Part shown: piece after piece, positions 18,126 through 26,111 of the stretch | Position numbering within the stretch: the stretch's first letter is position 1 | Layout: each line of letters begins with the position of its first letter | Source of the DNA: Clostridiales bacterium | Lineage (GTDB): Bacteria; Bacillota; Clostridia; Lachnospirales; Lachnospiraceae | Direction of reading: 5' to 3' | NCBI GenBank assembly: GCA_015655075.1 | Contig: JAATFT010000073.1 | Coordinates: 1-62,600, forward strand | Length of the DNA: 62,600 nucleotides | Notes under the pieces: generated by a model | What the model was told of the DNA's origin: nothing | What the model saw: only the letters and a program-made list of their open reading frames with translations | Databases searched by the model: none | Translations under genes and position numbers: made by a program

Positions 18126-18177
18126 TTTTTTTATTATAAAAGAGAAAGAAAGCAGATGCGACAAAGCAGATTAGAAT

Positions 18178-18234
18178 CCATTCAACCCGGTACAAGCATT
18201 TTTCAAACACCTCTAGGGCGTGTCTGAAAAGTTA
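18178..18234. repeat. Abutting ends of GCGTGTCTGAAAA-type elements
   Basis: 18187-18211 reads CCGGTACAAGC then ATTTTTCAAACACC, a degenerate form of the right end of the element at 20213-20368 (CCGGCACAAGC then AGTTTTCAGACACGCC). Immediately after, GGGCGTGTCTGAAAAG matches that element's left end. Another degenerate left end (GCGTGTTTGAAAA) is at about 18751. The DNA between tRNA-Pro and the LysR gene therefore looks like stacked, decayed repeat elements. Confidence 0.6.
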
Positions 18235-18255
18235 AATATGTGCATATTTGCACGA

Positions 18256-18293
18256 AAAGAAAACCTACGTATGCCAGTACGTGGGTTTTCTTT
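18256..18293 (+). repeat. Strong 16-bp stem-loop
   Basis: Arms AAAGAAAACCTACGTA (18256-18271) and TACGTGGGTTTTCTTT (18278-18293) pair with a single G-U and a 6-base loop. It lies inside the repeat-rich stretch after tRNA-Pro and could stop transcription in either direction, since the arms themselves end in T-rich or A-rich sequence. The stretch 18294-18434 holds nothing else recognised. Confidence 0.7.
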
Positions 18294-18434
18294 AGGCTAG
18301 CTGCCTTTATTATTTTGGTCTAACCATTCTTTTTCCCTTTAATTTCCTTTGACTTTCCTATATAAGCTCTGTATAATGAATCTATATTCTCGAACAAACG
18401 TTCTTTTTGATTATAAGTAGAGGGATGATCTATT

Positions 18435-18749
18435 ATGTTTGATACTTCATTTTCAGTCGATTTTCCATCCGATAATGCCAAAAGCGGTATTCTTTATTCC
18501 AAACTGGAGACCGCAGTTATTGCTTCTTTTAATGCCGCCGGCAAAATTAAACCCCTATATTTTCAATACACGGATTTATATGGCGATGACAGCAGCATTA
18601 AGATCGAAAATGTTCTCTCATCAAAAGAGGACCACTACGCCGGCCTTCCCGTCATTATTTATTCCTGTGTGGCTGTTGTTCAAAACAAAAGATTGCAGTG
18701 CAAACTGCGGTATCATATAATAGAACACTATTGGGAAATATTATATTAG
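18435..18749 (+). CDS. Small conserved-looking hypothetical protein
   Basis: A 104-residue soluble protein that I do not recognise. It has mixed alpha/beta character (SGILYSKLETAVIASFNAAG, KPLYFQYTDLYGDDSSIKIE, YHIIEHYWEIL) and no signal peptide or membrane segment. AGAGGGATG precedes the ATG with a long spacing. It is bracketed by degenerate repeat ends at ~18217 and ~18751, so it may have moved with them. A 93-residue alternative frame over the same bases is a shadow. Confidence 0.5.
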   Translation: MFDTSFSVDFPSDNAKSGILYSKLETAVIASFNAAGKIKPLYFQYTDLYGDDSSIKIENVLSSKEDHYAGLPVIIYSCVAVVQNKRLQCKLRYHIIEHYWEILY

Positions 18750-18811
18750 AGCGTGTTTGAAAAATAAACATATCAAATCCCGGCATGCAAAAATTCCCGG
18801 CAAAAGCTCCA

Positions 18812-19738
18812 TTAAAACCGTTCCAGATTTTGTTCCAGACTTAATTGATAATCTGCAAAGCGTTCTAATATATAATTCTTAAATTGCGTCTCCGCTTTGG
18901 AAAATTTCCGGGATTTTAAACAGGAAAGGGCGATAGTCCTGTAACAGGGGACGTCCTCCACACGCAGCATAACCGGTGAGTCTACAGAGGCGGCGGGGGC
19001 GGGGGGACTCCAGGGATGCGTACCCGGCAGCAGGGCAATTCCCATACCGATGCGCACCAATGTTAACAGGGAATTGGTCACCTCTCCTTCATAGACAATA
19101 TTTGGCGTAAAGCCGGCTTTTCTGCATAATGCTTCTGTCAAATCTCTTATACCATGATTTTTTTTAAAGCTGAGAAAGGGTTCCCTTGAAACCTCCGCCA
19201 GTTTTATGAATTTACTGGAAGCCAGAGGATGCTTCTTAGGTACCATAACAAATAATTCTTCTTCCAACAGGGGAATGCATTGGATATTTTTCCCTTCGAT
19301 CGGGGGACAGGAAATACAAAATGCAACATCCTGGGTTTCTAATTTCTGACGTATGACCGGAGTGGAGCCGATTTCATCCTTAACGTTGATGTTATTATTG
19401 ATTAACAAAAAACCTTCTAAAAGCGGTGTGAGCAGGGAAGGTATATTCAGTGCGAAAGAAATACTTAAATTACGCGATTCCTTCAGTGAATTTAATTCCT
19501 TATAACAACCGTCCAAATCCTCAAGGATCTTATTCACATAGTCCAGAAAAACCTCACCGTAGAGGCTTAATTTAATCTGTCTGCCGGAACGGTCAAACAG
19601 GGGAACCCCCAGTTCGTTTTCCAAACGGTTTATCATTTTACTGAGAGTAGGCTGAGCTATATGAAGCTCTTCGGCTGCTTTTGTCATATGTCCGATACGG
19701 GCCGTTGTCTGAAAATATTGGAATTGCAGTAAGTCCAT
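18812..19738 (-). CDS. LysR-family transcriptional regulator
   Basis: About 308 residues. The N-terminal winged helix-turn-helix (MTKAAEELHIAQPTLSKMIN, LENELGVPLFDRSGRQIKLS) is followed by a periplasmic-binding-like effector domain to ~300. GGGAGG precedes the ATG at 19738; the in-frame GTG at 19747 overlaps that ribosome site. It is divergent from the Nfu/UGSC/Opp genes, the classic layout for a LysR protein that controls its neighbour in response to a pathway metabolite. Two large inverted repeats fill the shared control region. Confidence 0.9.
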   Translation of the reverse strand: MDLLQFQYFQTTARIGHMTKAAEELHIAQPTLSKMINRLENELGVPLFDRSGRQIKLSLYGEVFLDYVNKILEDLDGCYKELNSLKESRNLSISFALNIPSLLTPLLEGFLLINNNINVKDEIGSTPVIRQKLETQDVAFCISCPPIEGKNIQCIPLLEEELFVMVPKKHPLASSKFIKLAEVSREPFLSFKKNHGIRDLTEALCRKAGFTPNIVYEGEVTNSLLTLVRIGMGIALLPGTHPWSPPAPAASVDSPVMLRVEDVPCYRTIALSCLKSRKFSKAETQFKNYILERFADYQLSLEQNLERF

Positions 19739-19760
19739 ATTAAGCACCTCCCGGGGATTA

Positions 19761-19826
19761 ATAGCCGTTTGGCTATCTATTGATGAAAATTATATACTTG
19801 TTTAATTTGAAAATCAAGTATATAAT
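19761..19826. promoter_or_regulatory. LysR-side inverted repeats
   Basis: A perfect 12-bp inverted repeat, ATTATATACTTG (19789-19800) and CAAGTATATAAT (19815-19826), has a 14-base gap and overlaps where the lysR promoter should be. A smaller hairpin ATAGCC-gttt-GGCTAT (19761-19776) lies in the expected lysR leader. These are likely operator or leader elements for autoregulation, inferred from position. Confidence 0.5.
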
Positions 19827-19877
19827 CAAAAAAAACATACAAATCATATCAAATTACTATGATATATGTGAATAACG

Positions 19878-19932
19878 TGTTCCATGAACAAGGTTCATAG
19901 AACATAGTCCAATGAATCTTGTTCATGGAGCA
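19878..19932. promoter_or_regulatory. Long inverted repeat before the Nfu-like gene
   Basis: Two 21-base arms (19878-19898 and 19912-19932) match at 19 positions; the conserved core is CCATGAACAAG facing CTTGTTCATGG. The 13-base spacing and position between the divergent genes suit a LysR operator. Alternatively, it folds as a leader hairpin in the plus-strand transcript. Confidence 0.55.
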
Positions 19933-19972
19933 TGTTTATATGGAAAATAAAAAAGCAGAAAGGAGCGGTAAA

Positions 19973-20212
19973 ATGGAAGAAGAAATCAAAGCTCTTCTGG
20001 AAACCTTCCGCCGGCCATTTCAGGCAGATGGAGGTGATTTGATTTTAGATAAGTTAGAAGCCGGTAAAATGAAGCTCCGCATTGTCGTTGGAGAAGAAGG
20101 ATGCAGGGAATGCATTATGCCGCCGGATGTGGTACAGGAAATAATTACTTCCAATTTAAAAGAAACTCTTGGACTTAATTATGAGGTGACAGTGACGATA
20201 GAAGATATTTAG
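19973..20212 (+). CDS. NifU C-terminal (Nfu)-like iron-sulfur protein
   Basis: A 79-residue protein covering just the Nfu domain: RRPFQADGGDLIL, then a C44-x2-C47 pair in GCRECIMPPDVVQEII. Nfu proteins hold or hand over an iron-sulfur cluster. The frame is open from 19919, but AAAGGAG lies 8 bases before the ATG at 19973. It is the first gene divergent from lysR and is separated from the UGSC gene by a 156-bp palindromic element that begins at its stop codon. It may mature a cluster for the pathway enzymes, which is a guess from position. Confidence 0.8.
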   Translation: MEEEIKALLETFRRPFQADGGDLILDKLEAGKMKLRIVVGEEGCRECIMPPDVVQEIITSNLKETLGLNYEVTVTIEDI

Positions 20213-20368
20213 GGCGTGTCTGAAAACTCATTGTATCGTTCAGACCGTTCCGCTTTGCGGTATACTGTGCCGTAATTTTGGAAACGTAGAACCTACTGCA
20301 TTCCCAAAATCGCTCCCTGTCTCCCAAGTGGAACGCCCAGCCCGGCACAAGCAGTTTTCAGACACGCC
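20213..20368 (+). repeat. 156-bp inverted-repeat element
   Basis: The termini GGCGTGTCTGAAAACT (20213-20228) and AGTTTTCAGACACGCC (20353-20368) are perfect 16-bp inverted repeats. Inside are nested complementary segments: CCGC-ttt-GCGG, GTGCCG with CGGCAC, ATTTTGG with CCCAAAAT, and GTAG-aac-CTAC. The whole element can fold as one branched stem. No transposase is encoded. Related ends occur at 18178-18234 and ~18751. It starts right at the Nfu stop codon and may also act as a transcription stop. Confidence 0.85.
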
Positions 20369-20435
20369 TTAACAAAATATTAAAATAGAAAACAAAAAAC
20401 AGAAAATAAAGACAGATATATGGAGGAATAAAATC

Positions 20436-22115
20436 ATGTCAGAAACAAAAACCAAAACGATTTTAGTAAACCCGGTAGGCTACAACGGCGCGGACCGTGT
20501 ACAACCCGCACCGCGCCTGAATACTCTGAAAGATAAAAGAATCGGTCTTTTGGATAATGCAAAACCAAGGGCGGATGTAATACTTGAATCAGTAAAAAAG
20601 CATTTGGAGGAAAGGGGAGCCGTCTGTGATATTTATGAATTCAAGCCCCATCTGGCAAAGCCCCTTCCCACAGAACAGATTGAACGTCTGGCAAAGGCGG
20701 ATGCGGTGGTGGGAGCCGTCGGGGACTGCGGTTCGTGTTCTACCGGTCTTGCCAAAGACGCGGTGGCCCTGGAAAAACTCGGAGTACCCACAGCTACTGT
20801 ATATACCCCTATTTTTGCCACCTCGGCGGCGTTTAATGCAACAGGTTTAGGACTCCCGGACTTGCCCATCGCAATTATTAAGACGCCCACAGGTCTTGCG
20901 GGGGATCTTCCCCCGGAGGAAATTAAGGAATATGCAAAAGATATTTTGGAAGATATCGTAAAAATATTGACAACTCAGGATGTGGAGATATTAAAGACAG
21001 GGTATTCCGCTTCCAACAATATAGGCAGAATCGGAACGGAAGTAAAAGAAGAGATCACGGTGGGAGAAAACGGTGAGAATATTGCTGAAATTGAAGAATT
21101 CCAGCAATATCTGGAGAAGAACCGTGCTTATGACGGACTTCCGGTTATCCTGCCCACCAAGGAACGTGTGGAAGCAATGCTGCGTTACTCTATTTTAAAG
21201 CCGGAGGAGGAAATACTGAAAGTTCCGCCCCGCAACGGGATTTTAACACCTAAGAAATTAGCGGCTAACGCAGTTATGGCGGGATGCAAACCGGAATACT
21301 ATCCGATTTTGGAAACAGCGTTTCTTGCAATGGGGACGCCGGAATTTAATTTAGGAGGCGTCGTTACCACAACGGGTGAGGTTTGGCCTTCCATTATCGT
21401 AAGCGGGCCTTATGCACAGAAAATTTATATGGAATCCGGTTTCGGCCTGTTCGGGCCGGGTAATCGTGCCAACAATACAATCGGGCGTACCGTTACCTTG
21501 GTTTTATTTGGTGTAGGCGGCGCATTTCCGGGAGCCGGAAGTTTTGCAACCTTCGGCAATATGACCCGCCGCGGTCTGGCTTTTGCGGAAGATCCCGATA
21601 CTCCCTGGGATACCTACAATAGCGAAAAAGGATTTCCGGGCAGGACAACCGTTACGGTTGCCACAACCATTAATCCCAGTCTGATGGTGGATGAAAGTGA
21701 ATATGCGGAAAATATTCTGTATCTTACGTCAAAACACATTGCCCTGCCAGGCACACGTGGAGATTACAATCCGGGTGAATTTATCGTGGTATTCAATCCC
21801 GCCCACAGGGCAAGGCTTGCAAAAGCAGGCTGGACCAAGGAGGATATCAAACAGTATCTATATGAAAATGCAAGGGCGCCTTATAACATTCTGAAAAATT
21901 TAGGGGCCCAGGTGGACCGGAAAAGATGGCCCAAGTGGGTATACGGCAATTTATATGACGGACAGGTGCCTTTCCTTAGAGGACCCCAGGATGTCATTAT
22001 ATTAAGCGGAGGCGGTGCCGTTGCGGCTCATACGGCAATCTTCTCCACCTGGCTGGGAAATTCCAAAACACGGACAGTTCCCTTAAGACTCCCGGCGGGC
22101 GTTACGGAAGAATAA
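20436..22115 (+). CDS. UGSC-family protein (cysteine form), two-domain
   Basis: A 559-residue protein. The N-terminal domain has the diagnostic motif AVGDCGSCSTG (C98, C101), where family members often carry selenocysteine in GDUGSCS. The second half (~240-560) is conserved-looking and rich in glycine motifs (GFGLFGPGNRANNTIGRTV, FPGAGSFATFGNMTRRG) but I cannot name it. UGSC proteins are predicted redox or thiol-active enzymes without an established reaction. AGGAGG-like sequence precedes the ATG. It leads the operon UGSC-UroD-binding protein-Opp-amidohydrolase-cupin and is probably central to its chemistry. Confidence 0.75.
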   Translation: MSETKTKTILVNPVGYNGADRVQPAPRLNTLKDKRIGLLDNAKPRADVILESVKKHLEERGAVCDIYEFKPHLAKPLPTEQIERLAKADAVVGAVGDCGSCSTGLAKDAVALEKLGVPTATVYTPIFATSAAFNATGLGLPDLPIAIIKTPTGLAGDLPPEEIKEYAKDILEDIVKILTTQDVEILKTGYSASNNIGRIGTEVKEEITVGENGENIAEIEEFQQYLEKNRAYDGLPVILPTKERVEAMLRYSILKPEEEILKVPPRNGILTPKKLAANAVMAGCKPEYYPILETAFLAMGTPEFNLGGVVTTTGEVWPSIIVSGPYAQKIYMESGFGLFGPGNRANNTIGRTVTLVLFGVGGAFPGAGSFATFGNMTRRGLAFAEDPDTPWDTYNSEKGFPGRTTVTVATTINPSLMVDESEYAENILYLTSKHIALPGTRGDYNPGEFIVVFNPAHRARLAKAGWTKEDIKQYLYENARAPYNILKNLGAQVDRKRWPKWVYGNLYDGQVPFLRGPQDVIILSGGGAVAAHTAIFSTWLGNSKTRTVPLRLPAGVTEE

Positions 22116-22147
22116 AAATTATTTGTTAAAGATAGGAGTGAATTGCT

Positions 22148-23140
22148 TTGACATCACAGGAAAGAATTGAAAAAGTGCTTAAAAAAGAAAAAGGGGATTA
22201 CATACCGGTATGGCTTTCTGTTCACAGTAAAAAAGGAATTGAAGAAAATTCCGCTGAGATGGCGGAACGTGAAATCCGTTTTCAGGATAAGTTTAACTGG
22301 GATATGGCCCGGATTGCCCCGGCGGCGGCAGCTTTTGTAGTTGATTGGGGATGTGAGTTTGAGGGAAGCAATCATCTGGGAGTTCCGGTCTGCAAAAGAA
22401 AAGCGGTCAATTCAATCCGGGATTGGAAAAACATCAGGCCCCTTGAACCGGAGAAGGGAAAATATGGAACAGTTGCCAAAGCAATTCAGATCCTGGGAGA
22501 ATATGTAAAAAGAGAAAAACCGAATCTGATCACTGTTTTCAGCCCCCTGTCCGTTGCTCAGAAGTTAGCGACGGAAGAGGTGCTGAAAGAAACTATGATA
22601 AAAGAACCTCATCTTTTGGAAGAAGTATTGGAGCATATTGCAAAAACCAATATCGACTTTATCAGGTATTGTGCATCCCTTGGAGGAGACGGGGTATATT
22701 TTCCCACTCAGACGGCCAATTACAGCTTTGTGGATGACGGGCAGTTTGAAAGATTCGAGTTAAAATATGACCAGGAAATTTTGAATACCATAAAGGACAC
22801 GGTAAAATTCCGTATTTTGCATCTGCACGGCGATGCGATACGGATAAAAGAGGCGGACAGATTCTGTGTGGAAATTTTGAACTGGGCGGACAGACGTACC
22901 GTTCCGGGCGTATCACTTAAGGAAGGAAAAAAGTATTTTTCAGGAACCATTATGGGCGGTATTAACGGCAGAGCTACCCTGACAAGTAATAACGGAAAGT
23001 CAATTGAAGCGGAATTGGAGGATGCCGTAAGACAAATGGAGGGCAGGCCGTTTATTTTATCCCCCTGCTGCGTAATACCGTTGGAGGGAATCACGGAGGA
23101 AAGTCTCCATGAGGTAGGAAGGTTTGCAAGGAGGGCATGA
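22148..23140 (+). CDS. Uroporphyrinogen decarboxylase-family (methyltransferase-like) protein
   Basis: A 330-residue UroD-fold protein (TSQERIEKVLKKEKGDYIPV start, GGDGVYFPTQ middle). Unlike true HemE it has the features of MtaA/CmuA-type corrinoid methyltransferases: ILHLHGD in the place of the zinc-site histidine region and a C-terminal SPCCVIP cysteine. The usual H-x-C pair reads H-x-H here, so metal binding may be altered. The start is TTG at 22148 with AGGAG 9 bases upstream. No corrinoid protein is encoded nearby. It probably modifies or demethylates the imported compound or its product. Confidence 0.75.
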   Translation: MTSQERIEKVLKKEKGDYIPVWLSVHSKKGIEENSAEMAEREIRFQDKFNWDMARIAPAAAAFVVDWGCEFEGSNHLGVPVCKRKAVNSIRDWKNIRPLEPEKGKYGTVAKAIQILGEYVKREKPNLITVFSPLSVAQKLATEEVLKETMIKEPHLLEEVLEHIAKTNIDFIRYCASLGGDGVYFPTQTANYSFVDDGQFERFELKYDQEILNTIKDTVKFRILHLHGDAIRIKEADRFCVEILNWADRRTVPGVSLKEGKKYFSGTIMGGINGRATLTSNNGKSIEAELEDAVRQMEGRPFILSPCCVIPLEGITEESLHEVGRFARRA

Positions 23141-23260
23141 CAATGAGAATACGGCATGTGATACATAAATATGCAGGAGATATTATCACAGGGAAAGTAC
23201 TGGTGAGAGTACGATGTTGCTGCTAAACAGCGAATATAAATAATAACCGACACAGATACC

Positions 23261-23278
23261 GGTGGCCAAACGGTCACC
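23261..23278 (+). promoter_or_regulatory. Hairpin in the leader of the peptide-type binding protein
   Basis: GGTGGCC (23261-23267) pairs with GGTCACC (23272-23278) around AAAC, one G-U pair included. It sits ~35 bases before the binding-protein start and may protect the abundant binding-protein message. No U-run follows, so it is not an intrinsic terminator. Confidence 0.4.
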
Positions 23279-23315
23279 TATTTCAAAACATGTGAATCCT
23301 GGAGGTAAAATAACT

Positions 23316-24995
23316 ATGGCAAAACTACTAAAAAAATCTTTTATCAAAAGAACCTTTTCGTTTTTATTAGTCTCGGCAGTTTCGGCATTTGCATTCACGG
23401 CGTGCAGTTCGGGCGATGGGGATAAAAAAACGGCGGGCACGACGGTTACGGAAGATACGGCAGAGCAGGAAACCGGGAAGGAAGCGGAAACAAAGGACGG
23501 GAATGCTCTTAAATCCATTAACGTAGGCATTGCAAGCATGCCGGTCAATTTTAACACACTGGAACGTTCGGATGATGCGATTCTGGACATATTCTTCCAG
23601 CCTATTGTTTCATATGATGATGACGGTACTTTCCATCCTCTTTTGGCAAAAGCCGTTACCACAGAAGATAACCAGACTTATACGGTGGAACTGGAGCCGG
23701 ATGCCCTTTGGTCCGATGGGGAGCCCGTTACGGCGGACGATGTGCTTTTTACGGTTAAAAATATTGTGGATGCGGATGCGGTTGCGGTCCAGACATCGAA
23801 ATTTTATATTTTTGAAGGAACGGATGACGGGGGACATTCCACCTCGGGAGACGGAAGTGTGTCGGGAATTCAGAAGGTAGATGACCATACCGTAACCTTT
23901 AAAACCAAGTTCCCGGTAAACGAATTGGTTGTATATAGCATTTTAAATGTTTTAAGGCCCCTGCCGGAGCATGTATTAAAAGATGTGCCGGTAGAACAAT
24001 TTCCAACGAACCAGCTGTTCCAGGAACCTACCGTTACGGACGGCCCTTATAAATTAGTAAAATATGAACAGGGGCAGTCCTTAGTTGTAGAAGCCAATAA
24101 AACCTATTGCAAAGGTGTGCCCAAAATTGATCAGATTACCTTTAAAATAATTACTTCAGAAAACATCAGCGCCCAGTTGGAGAGCGGTGAAATCGATTTA
24201 AACGCCAGTACGATTGCTTATGACGATTACGAAAGAGTGAAGGGGCTGTCCGATATAACGGTTACTGCACCGGAGCAGGCGTTTCGTGCAAGAATTTTAT
24301 TCATTAACACAAAGACAGTTCCGGATAATCGTGTAAGACAGGCAATCAGCTATGCAATTAACAGGGATGTATTGGTAAAAAGCGTCCTTAACGGAGTAGG
24401 GACTGTCTCACAGGGACCGTATCTTGATAACAATGTGTTTTATAATGATTCCATTTCAGCACCGGTTTATGATACCGCCAAGGCGCAGGCGCTTTTAAAG
24501 GAAGCGGGCTGGGATAAAATCAAGAAATTACGCCTTGTGGTAGGAACAAGGGATTCTACCGCGGTACGTGCGGCGCAAGTGATTGCAAACCAATTAACCG
24601 AAGCGGGTATTCAGATTGAAATCCAGCAGTTTGATCATGCGACGTCACTTTCCATGGCGCGTGCGGGAGACTTTGATTTAACTATCTTTGGATACGGACT
24701 TTCACCGGTCGAACCGGATGTGGCTTTTTTATTTAAATCCACAGGAAGTTTTAACTTAAGCCAGTATAATAATTCGAAGGTAGATGAATTATTCAACGAG
24801 GGATTGGCAATTGTGGATACGGAAGAACGTAAAAAAGTATATGACCAGATACAGGAGCAGTTTGCCATTGATTTTCCCGATCCCTTTTTATACGGGGAGA
24901 GAAATATTTATGGTGTCAATAACAGATTAAAAATAGATCACGTAAATGCCTTTGGTTTCTTTAATGATGTCTATAACTGGGACGTAACCGAATAA
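23316..24995 (+). CDS. Oligopeptide-type ABC substrate-binding lipoprotein
   Basis: About 559 residues of the family 5 (OppA/DppA) binding proteins. The signal peptide ends in lipobox FTAC (C30). Family landmarks are ALWSDGEPVTADDVLFTVK, VRQAISYAINRDVLV and LLKEAGWDK. GGAGG precedes the ATG at 23316; an upstream GTG at 23262 lacks one. Members bind peptides but also opines, nickel chelates and glycosides, so the ligand is open. The transporter parts follow downstream, separated by a strong stem-loop. Confidence 0.9.
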   Translation: MAKLLKKSFIKRTFSFLLVSAVSAFAFTACSSGDGDKKTAGTTVTEDTAEQETGKEAETKDGNALKSINVGIASMPVNFNTLERSDDAILDIFFQPIVSYDDDGTFHPLLAKAVTTEDNQTYTVELEPDALWSDGEPVTADDVLFTVKNIVDADAVAVQTSKFYIFEGTDDGGHSTSGDGSVSGIQKVDDHTVTFKTKFPVNELVVYSILNVLRPLPEHVLKDVPVEQFPTNQLFQEPTVTDGPYKLVKYEQGQSLVVEANKTYCKGVPKIDQITFKIITSENISAQLESGEIDLNASTIAYDDYERVKGLSDITVTAPEQAFRARILFINTKTVPDNRVRQAISYAINRDVLVKSVLNGVGTVSQGPYLDNNVFYNDSISAPVYDTAKAQALLKEAGWDKIKKLRLVVGTRDSTAVRAAQVIANQLTEAGIQIEIQQFDHATSLSMARAGDFDLTIFGYGLSPVEPDVAFLFKSTGSFNLSQYNNSKVDELFNEGLAIVDTEERKKVYDQIQEQFAIDFPDPFLYGERNIYGVNNRLKIDHVNAFGFFNDVYNWDVTE

Positions 24996-25009
24996 TACAG
25001 GACAGGGAA

Positions 25010-25051
25010 ACGAATAAGTCCGGCTGGCTGTCAGTGCCCGGACTTATTCGT
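25010..25051 (+). terminator. 14-bp stem-loop between binding-protein and ATPase genes
   Basis: ACGAATAAGTCCGG (25010-25023) pairs perfectly with CCGGACTTATTCGT (25038-25051), with a 14-base loop. There is no T-run, so it more likely blocks 3' decay of the binding-protein message, or partly terminates, than stops the operon fully. Confidence 0.65.
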
Positions 25052-25082
25052 AATTATCGGACGGCGGAAACGGAGAGAAGAA

Positions 25083-26111
25083 ATGGCATTGTTAACGGTA
25101 GAACAATTAAAAATAAAATTCCGTGCAGGCAATAAATACCAGCAAATAGTGGATGGTGTTGATTTTTCTGTCCGAAAAGGAGAAGTTGTATGTATGGTGG
25201 GAGAATCCGGCTGCGGGAAAAGTGTAACCGCCCTTTCCCTTATGAGGCTTCATAATATGCAGTTTCATAAGCAGAAGGGATGCGCGCAGGAAGGAAAGAT
25301 TTTATTCCATGATGTAAATCTAATGTCTTTATCGGAAAAGGACATGAGAAAAATACGGGGGAATAAAATGGCTATGATTTTCCAGGATCCTTTAACCGCC
25401 CTGAATCCCCTTTTTACGGTAAAGTATCAGATGGGAGAGGTCCTGAAACGGCATCTGCATATGAAAAAAAAGGAGGCATACGATTTCTCTGCAAGCCTGC
25501 TGGAAAAAGCAGGTATCCGGGATGTGGACAGAGTTATGAATGCGTATCCCCATACATTATCAGGGGGGATGCGTCAAAGGGTTATGATTGCCATGGCGCT
25601 TTCCTGCGACCCGGACCTGTTAATTGCGGACGAACCCACAACCGCTCTGGACGTGACGGTTCAAATGCAGATACTGGAATGCATTAAGTCAATGCAAAAA
25701 AGAATGAATATGGCGGTCCTTATGATTACCCATGATTTCGGAGTAGTGGCGGAAATGGCGGACAGGGTTCTTGTCTTTTATATGGGGCAGATAGTGGAGG
25801 AAGCGGATGTTTTTACGTTATTTTCCAATCCTCTGCATCCTTATACGAAAAGCCTGATTGGCCTGGTCCCCAATCACAGGGAATATAAAAGGCAGCGTTT
25901 AGAGCCTATTAAAGGGTGTGTTTCCGCCATAAAAGAAACAGGGGAAGGGTGCAGGTTCCGGGACAGATGTTCTTATGCAGGGGAATGCTTCCGAAAGGAT
26001 AATATGCCGCCGTTGGTTAAAGCGGATATGGGACATAAAGTAAGATGCTGGCAGTATGAGACCATGCCGGAAGGAAGTGAAAGCTATGGGTGTCACGCGG
26101 AATTCATCTGA
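25083..26111 (+). CDS. Oligopeptide ABC transporter ATPase (OppD/DppD-like)
   Basis: A 342-residue ATPase with Walker A GESGCGKSVTA, signature LSGGMRQR, Walker B LLIADEPTTALD and the switch histidine in ITHDFG. The C-terminal extension GCRFRDRCSYAGEC is the cysteine cluster usual in peptide-transporter ATPases. The next ATPase gene overlaps its end by 26 bases, so the two are coupled and should form the heterodimer that drives import. Confidence 0.9.
   Translation: MALLTVEQLKIKFRAGNKYQQIVDGVDFSVRKGEVVCMVGESGCGKSVTALSLMRLHNMQFHKQKGCAQEGKILFHDVNLMSLSEKDMRKIRGNKMAMIFQDPLTALNPLFTVKYQMGEVLKRHLHMKKKEAYDFSASLLEKAGIRDVDRVMNAYPHTLSGGMRQRVMIAMALSCDPDLLIADEPTTALDVTVQMQILECIKSMQKRMNMAVLMITHDFGVVAEMADRVLVFYMGQIVEEADVFTLFSNPLHPYTKSLIGLVPNHREYKRQRLEPIKGCVSAIKETGEGCRFRDRCSYAGECFRKDNMPPLVKADMGHKVRCWQYETMPEGSESYGCHAEFI

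Noticed and set aside
18004..18210. Minus-strand ORF of 68 residues over the tRNA-Pro gene
   Set aside because: It is the antisense reading of the tRNA (ATRFELATSASL-type peptide), a well-known false gene.
23186..23662. Minus-strand ORF of 158 residues opposite the peptide-binding lipoprotein
   Set aside because: Antisense shadow with no ribosome site or recognisable domain.
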